A DNA stretch of 31,429 nt from a virus. Numbering within the stretch: position 1 is the first letter of the stretch; each line of letters starts with the position of its first letter. The stretch is taken from positions 1 through 31,429 of the IMG/VR virus record IMGVR_UViG_3300025890_000082. One strand, written 5' to 3'. A program made the translations under genes and the position numbers. This document shows positions 22,283-30,482 of the stretch, piece after piece. The notes under the pieces were generated by a model. That model was not told the origin of the DNA. It was given only the letters and a program-made list of their open reading frames with translations, and did no database searches.

Positions 22283-23067
22283 CCGAAAATGCCAGCCTCT
22301 TACGTCGACAGCAGTCTCTGACTCCTGGTCGCGAAGTTCAGCTTTTTACGCTCGACACTACGGCAATTGAAAAGCTGGATGGCAGCGGCTACGGAAGCAC
22401 GTACAACTTCTGCTCTTCGTTTCGCGAGGATTCCCGAAACGTCACATTCAATTCCACGATCTACACTCCGATCGCGATCGAGGCAACAGGCTTCGAGACC
22501 TTGGGCAAAGGAGTTCTGCCCTCACCTCGCCTGAAGATTGCCAATACCAATCTGGAAATGACCACTCTCATTCAAGAGCTTGGTGATCCAGTGGGCGCGA
22601 GAATGACTCGGTTCCTGACCTTCGACAGATACCTTGATGACGGCAGCGAGCCTGATCCTGAAGCGATGTTTCTGCCACAGATTTATCTGATTGATCGAAA
22701 GGTCAAAGAGACTCGGATGATGGTGGAGTTTGAACTGTCCGCCTCGATGGACCAGGCAGGCAGAATGCTTCCCAAGCGACAGATTCTAAGAGATGCCTGC
22801 ACACACATTTATCGTCGATGGAACGGCTCGTCATTTGACACCGGGGCTGCCACATGTCCTTGGATCGGAAATGGAATCGCAGATCCCGACACGACTGGAC
22901 CTTACTTCCTGAATGACGATACGGAGACCGACGACCCTTCTCTGGACAACTGCGGTAAGCGTCTGCGATCCTGTGAAGTACGCCATGCTCCGGAAGACGG
23001 AACCATCCGACTCGATCTTCCGACAAGAGCCTTTCCAGGAGTTGCCAGAATCAGAGCGCGGAGATGA
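22279..23067 (+). CDS. Minor tail protein, lambda gpL-like, with Fe-S cysteines
   Basis: 262 residues. The N-terminal two thirds are beta-rich, as in gpL. The C-terminal domain holds four cysteines (174, 193, 225, 232), and the last two have the 7-residue spacing seen in lambda gpL, which carries a 4Fe-4S cluster there. Context segments are RDACTHIYRRW, TCPW, DNCGKRLRSCEVR. A fifth Cys (45) is N-terminal. The position between M and K is that of lambda. It forms part of the tail-tip hub. The stop lies one base before the K-like start. Confidence 0.9.
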   Translation: MTENASLLRRQQSLTPGREVQLFTLDTTAIEKLDGSGYGSTYNFCSSFREDSRNVTFNSTIYTPIAIEATGFETLGKGVLPSPRLKIANTNLEMTTLIQELGDPVGARMTRFLTFDRYLDDGSEPDPEAMFLPQIYLIDRKVKETRMMVEFELSASMDQAGRMLPKRQILRDACTHIYRRWNGSSFDTGAATCPWIGNGIADPDTTGPYFLNDDTETDDPSLDNCGKRLRSCEVRHAPEDGTIRLDLPTRAFPGVARIRARR

Positions 23068-23068
23068 G

Positions 23069-23821
23069 ATGTTCGACACACAGGTCACTGCAGCAGCCAA
23101 GCAGCATGCATTAAGAGAATACCCGAACGAGTCAGTAGGAGCCGTTTACGAAGGGACGTATCGCCCGCTGCAGAACGTGGCTCCGGAGCCAGAGAGTTCC
23201 TTTCGGCTGGAGAGTTATCCTGCTGAAGCTGAAGCAATCATTCACAGCCACACTCAGACGTCCTCTCGTGCTCCCAGTTTCGAGGATATGTCGAGCCAGC
23301 AGATAGACGACTCCCGTCGCCCTTGGGGCATCCTGAGCTGCAACGGCAAGGTCTGCACGGACATCGAGTGGTTCGGAGACGCTGCGACCGTGGAGCCTTA
23401 CGTCGGCAGGACTTTTCTAAGTGGCCAGAGAGACTGCTGGTGCCTCGTGCGAGACATCTACAGAAAAGAGTTGGGCATCAACACCTTGCCGAATCTCCCC
23501 CGAGGCGAGAACTGGTTTCGAGGAAGAAATCCTCAAGACCTGCTGTCCCGAATCAACATTGAAAATGCAGGGTTTTTCCGAGTCTCGATGAAGGAGCTGC
23601 GTCCATGGGACATTGTGCTCGGCTCGATCGGCTCGAAGGTGACCAACCATTGCGGAATCTATATTGGAGATAACCAGATTCTCCATCACACAGAAGACCG
23701 ATTATCCGCTAGAGTTCTCCTGAATCCCTGGGTCAAGCGACTCCGATATTACTTGCGACACGAAGCATTGAAGGATGAGTCTGTAGAAGACCTTCCTGAT
23801 CCGAAGGACGTCTTGAGATGA
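23069..23821 (+). CDS. Tail tip protein, lambda gpK-like: intact JAMM plus NlpC/P60
   Basis: 250 residues. The JAMM domain (about 5-100) has an intact zinc motif: IIHSHTQTSSRAPSFED gives His59, His61, Ser70 and Asp73. The NlpC/P60 domain (about 115-235) has Cys123 (in RDCWCLVRD) and His194 (in VTNHCGIYIG). In lambda-like phages gpK helps assemble the tip and may open peptidoglycan during entry. ATG 23069 follows the gpL stop, with GGAG 5 bases upstream; longer open frame to the left is a shadow of gpL. It sits in the canonical L-K-I position, so this is the orthologous copy and the one at 1899 is the extra. Confidence 0.92.
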   Translation: MFDTQVTAAAKQHALREYPNESVGAVYEGTYRPLQNVAPEPESSFRLESYPAEAEAIIHSHTQTSSRAPSFEDMSSQQIDDSRRPWGILSCNGKVCTDIEWFGDAATVEPYVGRTFLSGQRDCWCLVRDIYRKELGINTLPNLPRGENWFRGRNPQDLLSRINIENAGFFRVSMKELRPWDIVLGSIGSKVTNHCGIYIGDNQILHHTEDRLSARVLLNPWVKRLRYYLRHEALKDESVEDLPDPKDVLR

Positions 23822-24426
23822 AAACTATTTTTCTGTACGGAGCTTTGGCGGAGCAATTCGAACCAAGATACACCTTGGATGTCGAAACACCTGCTGAAGC
23901 AATTCGTCTGCTGGAAGCCAACTACCCTGGAAAGTTCGCCAACGCGATGCGAAACCAGTGGTGGAGAATCTCCCGGCGGGCGGAAGGTCCGTGCATGGTG
24001 GAGTGTGAGCTTCACATGCCGACATCGGCAAAAGAGTTTCACTTTGAGCCGTACACTCAAGGCGGATTCAAAGCGCTCTTCGGACTGTTCCTTGGAGGCA
24101 GTGGACTTGGTTCTATTTTTACCCCTTTGGGGCTACCTGCTTTGGGTGGGGGTGGGGCTGGCATTCTTGGATTCGGCGGAGCACTTGGAGGCTTTGGTAA
24201 AATTGCCATTGGCCTGGCTCTGCTTGGAGTCTTTGCTCTTATCTCTGGAGCACTTTCTCCAAAGGAAGAAGAGAAGGCAGAGGAAGATGAGCAATCATCC
24301 TTTCTCTTCAATGGTCCCGTAAATCAAACGTCACAAGGTGGACCTGTTCCGGTGGTTTATGGGCAGGTCATTGTCGGCTCGACCGTCATCAGTGGCGGCA
24401 TCAAAGTGGAAGACATTCAAGCATGA
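23818..24426 (+). CDS. Tail assembly protein, lambda gpI-like
   Basis: 202 residues. The N-terminal ubiquitin-like beta-grasp part (MKTIFLYGALAEQFEPRY, then TPAEAIRLLEANYPG) is followed by a Gly-rich hydrophobic centre (about 80-145). A C-terminal strand pair (FLFNGPVNQTSQGGPVPVVY, then GQVIVGSTVISGGI) completes the gpI pattern. gpI assists J/tip assembly. Both ends overlap neighbours by 4 bases. Confidence 0.92.
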   Translation: MKTIFLYGALAEQFEPRYTLDVETPAEAIRLLEANYPGKFANAMRNQWWRISRRAEGPCMVECELHMPTSAKEFHFEPYTQGGFKALFGLFLGGSGLGSIFTPLGLPALGGGGAGILGFGGALGGFGKIAIGLALLGVFALISGALSPKEEEKAEEDEQSSFLFNGPVNQTSQGGPVPVVYGQVIVGSTVISGGIKVEDIQA

Positions 24427-27400
24427 GTGATGCAAAGCAACTGGTACTTACTGGAGCCAGTAAGGGCGGTGGAGATCAGCGAGCACCTGTGGATCATGCT
24501 GCTACGCTGTTCTCTCGCGCCACAGCTCAGATTGTAGACCTGCTCTGCGAAGGTGAGATCGAAGGGCTGCTGGACTCTGTCGATCCTGGCAAGTCGATCT
24601 ACTTCGATGAGGTTCTTGTGCAGAACGCTGACGGCACATTCAACTTTGAAGGCGTCACAATTCAAACTCGTGTGGGAACTCCAAGTCAGACTGCAGTTCA
24701 AGGCTTCGATGCAGTGGAGTCGTCAGTCTCGGTGAGTCAGGAAGTCACGGATGTCTCTTCTCCGCAATTCACCATCACCGAAGAAAGCATTGATGCACTT
24801 CGAATCATCATTCAACTTCCTTCCCTGATGATTCAGAACACGGAGAACGGAGACCTGCTGCCTCACACAGTTGGCATCTCGATCGAAGTTTCTGAGAACG
24901 ACTCGGGAGGCGTCTTCACGGAGATCGTAAATAATGAAATCACCGGAAAGACAAAGTCAGCCTACCAGCGAGCGTACCGCATTGACCTCAGCAGCTACAC
25001 TGTGGCTGCCAACGACTATCCGCTGATTTTCAAGATCAGTCGAACGACTCCGGAAGCCACAGAGACCACAACACAGGACCAGATTTTCGTTGACTCGTAT
25101 GTCGAGATTCAGGAGCAGAAGTTTGAGTATCCTGACTCAGCCTACGTCGCCATCACCGTAGACTCTGAACTGTTCGGCGGGAAGATTCCGAAACGATCGT
25201 ATGAGATTCAGGGACTGAAGATTCAGCATCCTTCTAACTACGATCCGGAGACTCGTGTCTACACAGGTATCTGGGATGGCACCTTCTCTGAAGGCTACTG
25301 CAACAATCCTGCGTGGGTGATGTATGACATGCTCACCAACAGCCGGTACGGTCTCGGCGACGACATTGATGCCTCGCAGGTTGACAAGGCAGCTCTTTAC
25401 CAGATCGGCATCTACTGTGACGAACTGGTCGATGATGGCAAAGGCGGACAAGAGCCTCGCTTCACATTGAACGCTGTCATCACTCAGCGCAAAGAAGCCT
25501 ACACCGTTTTGAATGCAATCGCTTCCGTTTTTCGCGGCATGGCATTCTGGTCTGCCGGGGGTGTTTCCTTCAGCAACGATCAGCCGAAAGACCCGGTAAG
25601 GATTGTTACGAACGCCAACGTCAAAGACGGTGACTTTACCTACTCAGGTGTCGGCCTTAAGGCTCGGCACTCTGCAGTACTGGTGACGTGGAATGATCCT
25701 CTGGACTTCTATCGACAGCAGATCGAAGTTGTTGAAGACCCGGACCTCATTCAACGATTCGGATGGAGACAGCTTGAGCTGGTCGCGTTCGGCACAACGT
25801 CCCGAGCACAAGCTATTCGAATGGGCAAGTGGATTCTGCAAGCCGAGTCTACTGAAACTGAAACTGTCACGTACGAGGCAGGCTGGGACCACGCAGACAC
25901 CACCCCTGGGCAAATCATTCAGATCAGTGACGAGCATCGAGTCGGTTCAAGAATTGCTGGTCGAGTGTTGGCGACCGATCTACACTCCTTGACACCTGCA
26001 ATTGCGACCGATGCTTTTGCCATCGAGTCGACGTTCACATCCGTAACCACTTACGTCGACACAGGGGTTGAGTCTGATGCTGATGCCACTTTCAAATGTA
26101 CGCTCAAAATCCCTTCTGCAATTGCTCCTGAAGGGCTCGTTTTCGAGGCTGGTGACGATACGTCCTCCGGTGCTTACGTGGGGTTTGATTCTTCTGGCAA
26201 TCTTATTTTTCGTGCAGGAGATGGCTCAGCGTCTCCAGATGTAGCAACCAGTGCTCGAATCGCTATTCCCTACGCCAGCCTTCTTAAAGACCAGGACCTG
26301 GACATTCTGTGGGACTACCGAATCAGTCCCGGCAGAATCCGAGTCTGGATCAACAATCAATTCGTCGCCGAACAAGGCACGTCAGCAGGAGCCGACTTCC
26401 TGGGCTCTGTATGGGCCAACACAAACGGAGCAGGGTACGGAACTCTGGGCGGAGCAGCGACGGTTTTGGGAGAAGCAGGAAGCTACACTCAAGACGTCCA
26501 GGACTCAGGAGTCGTACTTGTTTCGACACTGCAGTACTGGCGCAACACAGACATCTACACACCTCTGCAGTCGGCTGTCTTGAAGGAAAGCTTTTCGGAC
26601 GGCGACACCATCACGTCTGTGACAGACACCACGTCTGGCGGAATGGATAGAAACACAAACGCTGTAATCTCCTGCGGCATCAAGACTCCGGCAGCAGGCA
26701 CAGTTCCTGTTGGAATCATTGCTGAACTTGGCGAAGGGACTTTGACTTCAGATGAAGCATTCTATCTCGGCTTCGATGGAACAGGTGACCTCGTTGTGCA
26801 TGCAGGTGCTGGAGGGGCAACGCCAGACACAGCAGAAGCGGCTCGCATCGTCGTTCCAGCTTCCGAGTGGACCGCCGACACCTGGTACAATCTCACCGTT
26901 CAACTATTGCCAGCGACCGGGGAGATCACGCTCCACATCAATCACATTTACTACGAAGCGGCTCAGACCAGTGACCTTGGACCGTTCCAGAATAGTCAGT
27001 GGGCAGATGCCACTTCTGGAGGATACGGCAAAGCAGGAACTACTCTCTCGACATCAGACCTTACTGGAGCATTCGCTTCTGCGTTCAATGGGACGCTAGT
27101 CAGCTCTCTTGATTATTATCGGGATGAGACGCTCGACGATCCGAATGCAATCACCGCAGGGACTGTGACTCTCGACCAGGACTGGACTGCAGAACCAGGA
27201 GATAGTCTTGTCGTTGTTGTGGCGGACAATGCTCCTGACATCATCAAGCTTAGTCCAGGGACTTCGGGGGCGGATGTCAGCTTGATCGGTCGGCCGCGCA
27301 AGGACATTCCTCTGAACGCAGTGTTCTTCATTCAAGGTGCTGTGTCTGCCCAGGAATGGACGGTGCTTAACAACCGCGAGGCTGACACTCATCAGTATCA

Positions 27401-30400
27401 GATCACGGCACTGCGGTACGACAAGACGAAGTTTGCGAGAGTCGAAGAAGGGATCATCATTGAGCCCGAGCGAGTCAGCCTGGTGCCTACAGGCACACTG
27501 CTGCCGCCTACCAACTTGAACTTCGATGAATCTCTGTACGTGACGAATGGTGTGGTTCACACACGAGTCAATCTCTCGTGGACTCCATCCACCGATCCTC
27601 GGACTCGACTGTATCGAGTGGAGTATGAAGCCCCAGGAACGAACCGGCAGCTCTTAGGTGTCACCGGAATTCCGAACATCACGATCCAGCCTGCGGAAGA
27701 AGGGATTCACTCCTTCTGGGTAACCTCGATTTCAAATGGCACAGGAGCCTCACACATTGTTTCTACAGCAGAGCTGCTGAATCAAACAGTGCTTGGAAAG
27801 TCAGCTCCTCCAGGAGACGTCGAGAACTTTACTGCGGATCGTGGATACGCCGCAGTCACACTTACCTGGGATGCCGTGGCTGACCTGGACTTCCCGAAGT
27901 ACGAGATCAGAACAGGCTCTGACTGGGACAATGGAACTCCTATTGTCGAACTGCTTCAAGGAACAAGCTTCAGCGTTGTGGCAGATACCACGGAAGATGT
28001 CACGTACTCAATCAAGGCGATCGACTCGACTGGAAACTACAGTCTCAACGCAACGTCTTTGACGACTTCTATTCAGGTGATCCCTGCAGTGACTTCGCTG
28101 AACACGTATCAGCGTCTGCACAACATCCGAATCACATGGGCAGCGATCACGACGGTTGCCAATATCCAGTACGAGATCAGGCACAGCAAGACTTCGGAGA
28201 CCTGGGAAACCTCTCGGCTGTTCGAGCGCGTCTCCACACCTTACGTGGAAGTTCCGTTCTCCGTGACAGCCGCAACTACGGAGACGATTCGAGTCAAACC
28301 GTTCGTTGAGCTGGCCAGCGGCAATCCGTTCTATGGTCCTGAGACCACCGTAGATCACACACAGCAGCCGGTCATCAATGGCTACCGTGTGAAGAGCCGC
28401 ACGCTGGAGACGGCATGGGCGGAGCTTGGAGCAGACCTGCCTGCACGGTTCGTTGCTCACGGACCTGCAGTCGACGACACGTACGTTGAAGGCGCAACGA
28501 TCCGATCGGTCACCAACTGGTTCGAAGGCTACTCCGGCAACAAACGAATCGATGCGATCGATGACGGTGCGTGGAGAGTCACGATCAACGTTAGCGGAGG
28601 AACGCCCACAGGAAACATTCTCGGCGTCGGCGCAGAGACCACATGGGGAGCCATGTCCCTGGGCTTTGATGGAGAAGGGGATTTGATCTGGCGAGTCGGC
28701 AATGGTCGAGCCCAGTGGTTCCAGCAGGACGTTACAAGCCTCAATCAACGTTGGGGATTGTTAGAGACGTCTGGCACGAGAGCTTCGAAAAACGTTACGG
28801 CTGGAGAACCTGTCGCCGGAACCAATGACCTGACAGAGACTGGAACTGTTGGAGAAGGCATTGGAGCAGGAAGCGGAAGCTTCAACCTGGTTCCTACTTC
28901 ACTCTTCGAGTCAACCACTCCTTCGTACCTGTCAGGAACCGACATCTCGATTGCCGGTAACGACTGGACGTTGATGTTTAACTTCGCCGTCAACAGCTCT
29001 TCTGACGGAACAGGTAAACTCTTTCAACTAGGGAGCGGCAACACACTCAGCGTGGAATTGATTGATGGCGACACTCTTAGGGCCACAGTGTACGACTCTG
29101 GAGGAGCAGTCTCTGTTGATTCGTTGCCTCGTACGTTGACCGACGATACTTGGTACTTTGGCTTCGTACTGTTCGAGCACTCCACACTTACTTTGACCGT
29201 AGGTATCGGACGAGCTTATGACGATACAGGGACCGTAGCCTCTGGCGGACTGGTTGACGGCTCGGGATCATTGATTGTCGGAAAAGACTTCGACGGCTCA
29301 ATGTGTCAGGTTGAGTGGTACGACAGGCTGTGGGACATCTCTACTTCAATGGAACTTGAGCTTTGGGAGTCTCGCTCTATCAACAGCCTGAACGGCTACA
29401 CGCGAGTCGTTGTGCCAAATGCCTCGATTCCAACAGGACAGGATGTTGAACTGCTGTTTGACATTGCCAAGGGAGACTTCACGGCGGTATCTGGAGACTC
29501 TCCGGCACACGCAAGGCTTTGGGTTGACGATACGCTGTACGAGGCAGACTCTGACGACGGCTTTGGCATACTCAGGCTTAGGGCCACAAGTTCCGGAAAG
29601 TTTGCTGCAGCGAAGACTACGAACAAGGGAGAATCGGCAGGCTATTATGATGCTCTTTCCAACGTCACGATTGAATCTGATCTTGACTACTGGAACAAGC
29701 AGCTTGTCTACGACACGTTGGAAATCAGTGCAGATGAGCTGACCATGGTTTCCGGAGCCGAGTATGCGGAGTACGTCTTCGACTTCGACTTTGCAGGAAA
29801 TCGAAAAGGTCGCATGTGGGTTGAGTACTCCGCTGTGTCAGTGGCAACAGGAGAGTTGGATATTGCGGATGCCTTAATGGAGATCAATGATGCTGACTTC
29901 CCGATCACCGAGTCTTTTTCTGCAGTTGATCCTCAAGTTGCGGTGCTGATTCAGCTCGACGGCTCCGGAGACTATGTGCCGTTCGAGGAAGGCACATACG
30001 AGTTCACGACTTCGAAAATCAAGATTACTTTGACGGCAGGTGCGAACGGAATCACTAAGCCGTCTATCGAGAACTTCAGTGTTTACTTTCACAACGATGG
30101 AGATCGAATCAGTCTGCAGAATCAGACGACCGATGCCACGCAGACAGACCTTACGACAGACGGTACAGCGGCAACTGTCCTCAACACAGTGGTTCTTACC
30201 GACGACAATACCTTGAGGTTCGAAGGAACTCTCATGGCACGTAAGAGCGACAACACAGAGACTGCTCGATACTTCATCGAAGGCACCTTGACTCGCGGCA
30301 CAGGAGCAGCCTCGGTGGTCATGGAAACCTCTCAGCTCACTGTGCTTCACGAAGACGACGAGAACTGGGATGTGGCACTATCAGCAGACACGACCCTGGG

Positions 30401-30482
30401 CGGATTGGCTGTTAAAGTTACCGGAGTAGCGGCAACAACTATCGACTGGATTGCTGACATCTTCGTCAGGGAGTTTGGCTAA
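24423..30482 (+). CDS. Central tail tip / host specificity protein, lambda gpJ-like, with lectin-like insertions
   Basis: 2019 residues against about 1130 in lambda. The conserved hub (about 25-530) starts with AQIVDLLCEGEIEGLLDSVD. Two related lectin-like modules (R1 about 537-712, R2 about 718-900) interrupt the hub before it resumes at AGTVTLDQDWTAEPGD. About three FN3-like domains follow (1027-1320). A third module copy (R3, about 1352-1760) is split by a LamG/ConA-like domain (about 1431-1657, core from RWGLLETSGTR). The modules share L-G-F-D-x-x-G-D/N-L, then A-R-I-x-x-P, a W-I-N-like strand and an L-D-Y/Q-Y-W/Y-R end. The C-terminal 110 residues resemble a fibre domain common in phages. 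The protein should bind the receptor; the inserted modules suggest glycan binding. Two copies of TAGGGCCA lie at 29078 and 29579. Confidence 0.9.
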   Translation: MSDAKQLVLTGASKGGGDQRAPVDHAATLFSRATAQIVDLLCEGEIEGLLDSVDPGKSIYFDEVLVQNADGTFNFEGVTIQTRVGTPSQTAVQGFDAVESSVSVSQEVTDVSSPQFTITEESIDALRIIIQLPSLMIQNTENGDLLPHTVGISIEVSENDSGGVFTEIVNNEITGKTKSAYQRAYRIDLSSYTVAANDYPLIFKISRTTPEATETTTQDQIFVDSYVEIQEQKFEYPDSAYVAITVDSELFGGKIPKRSYEIQGLKIQHPSNYDPETRVYTGIWDGTFSEGYCNNPAWVMYDMLTNSRYGLGDDIDASQVDKAALYQIGIYCDELVDDGKGGQEPRFTLNAVITQRKEAYTVLNAIASVFRGMAFWSAGGVSFSNDQPKDPVRIVTNANVKDGDFTYSGVGLKARHSAVLVTWNDPLDFYRQQIEVVEDPDLIQRFGWRQLELVAFGTTSRAQAIRMGKWILQAESTETETVTYEAGWDHADTTPGQIIQISDEHRVGSRIAGRVLATDLHSLTPAIATDAFAIESTFTSVTTYVDTGVESDADATFKCTLKIPSAIAPEGLVFEAGDDTSSGAYVGFDSSGNLIFRAGDGSASPDVATSARIAIPYASLLKDQDLDILWDYRISPGRIRVWINNQFVAEQGTSAGADFLGSVWANTNGAGYGTLGGAATVLGEAGSYTQDVQDSGVVLVSTLQYWRNTDIYTPLQSAVLKESFSDGDTITSVTDTTSGGMDRNTNAVISCGIKTPAAGTVPVGIIAELGEGTLTSDEAFYLGFDGTGDLVVHAGAGGATPDTAEAARIVVPASEWTADTWYNLTVQLLPATGEITLHINHIYYEAAQTSDLGPFQNSQWADATSGGYGKAGTTLSTSDLTGAFASAFNGTLVSSLDYYRDETLDDPNAITAGTVTLDQDWTAEPGDSLVVVVADNAPDIIKLSPGTSGADVSLIGRPRKDIPLNAVFFIQGAVSAQEWTVLNNREADTHQYQITALRYDKTKFARVEEGIIIEPERVSLVPTGTLLPPTNLNFDESLYVTNGVVHTRVNLSWTPSTDPRTRLYRVEYEAPGTNRQLLGVTGIPNITIQPAEEGIHSFWVTSISNGTGASHIVSTAELLNQTVLGKSAPPGDVENFTADRGYAAVTLTWDAVADLDFPKYEIRTGSDWDNGTPIVELLQGTSFSVVADTTEDVTYSIKAIDSTGNYSLNATSLTTSIQVIPAVTSLNTYQRLHNIRITWAAITTVANIQYEIRHSKTSETWETSRLFERVSTPYVEVPFSVTAATTETIRVKPFVELASGNPFYGPETTVDHTQQPVINGYRVKSRTLETAWAELGADLPARFVAHGPAVDDTYVEGATIRSVTNWFEGYSGNKRIDAIDDGAWRVTINVSGGTPTGNILGVGAETTWGAMSLGFDGEGDLIWRVGNGRAQWFQQDVTSLNQRWGLLETSGTRASKNVTAGEPVAGTNDLTETGTVGEGIGAGSGSFNLVPTSLFESTTPSYLSGTDISIAGNDWTLMFNFAVNSSSDGTGKLFQLGSGNTLSVELIDGDTLRATVYDSGGAVSVDSLPRTLTDDTWYFGFVLFEHSTLTLTVGIGRAYDDTGTVASGGLVDGSGSLIVGKDFDGSMCQVEWYDRLWDISTSMELELWESRSINSLNGYTRVVVPNASIPTGQDVELLFDIAKGDFTAVSGDSPAHARLWVDDTLYEADSDDGFGILRLRATSSGKFAAAKTTNKGESAGYYDALSNVTIESDLDYWNKQLVYDTLEISADELTMVSGAEYAEYVFDFDFAGNRKGRMWVEYSAVSVATGELDIADALMEINDADFPITESFSAVDPQVAVLIQLDGSGDYVPFEEGTYEFTTSKIKITLTAGANGITKPSIENFSVYFHNDGDRISLQNQTTDATQTDLTTDGTAATVLNTVVLTDDNTLRFEGTLMARKSDNTETARYFIEGTLTRGTGAASVVMETSQLTVLHEDDENWDVALSADTTLGGLAVKVTGVAATTIDWIADIFVREFG

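Noticed and set aside
28008-28748. 246-codon minus-strand frame in the J gene
   Set aside because: Antisense shadow of the J coding region; no ribosome site or family resemblance.
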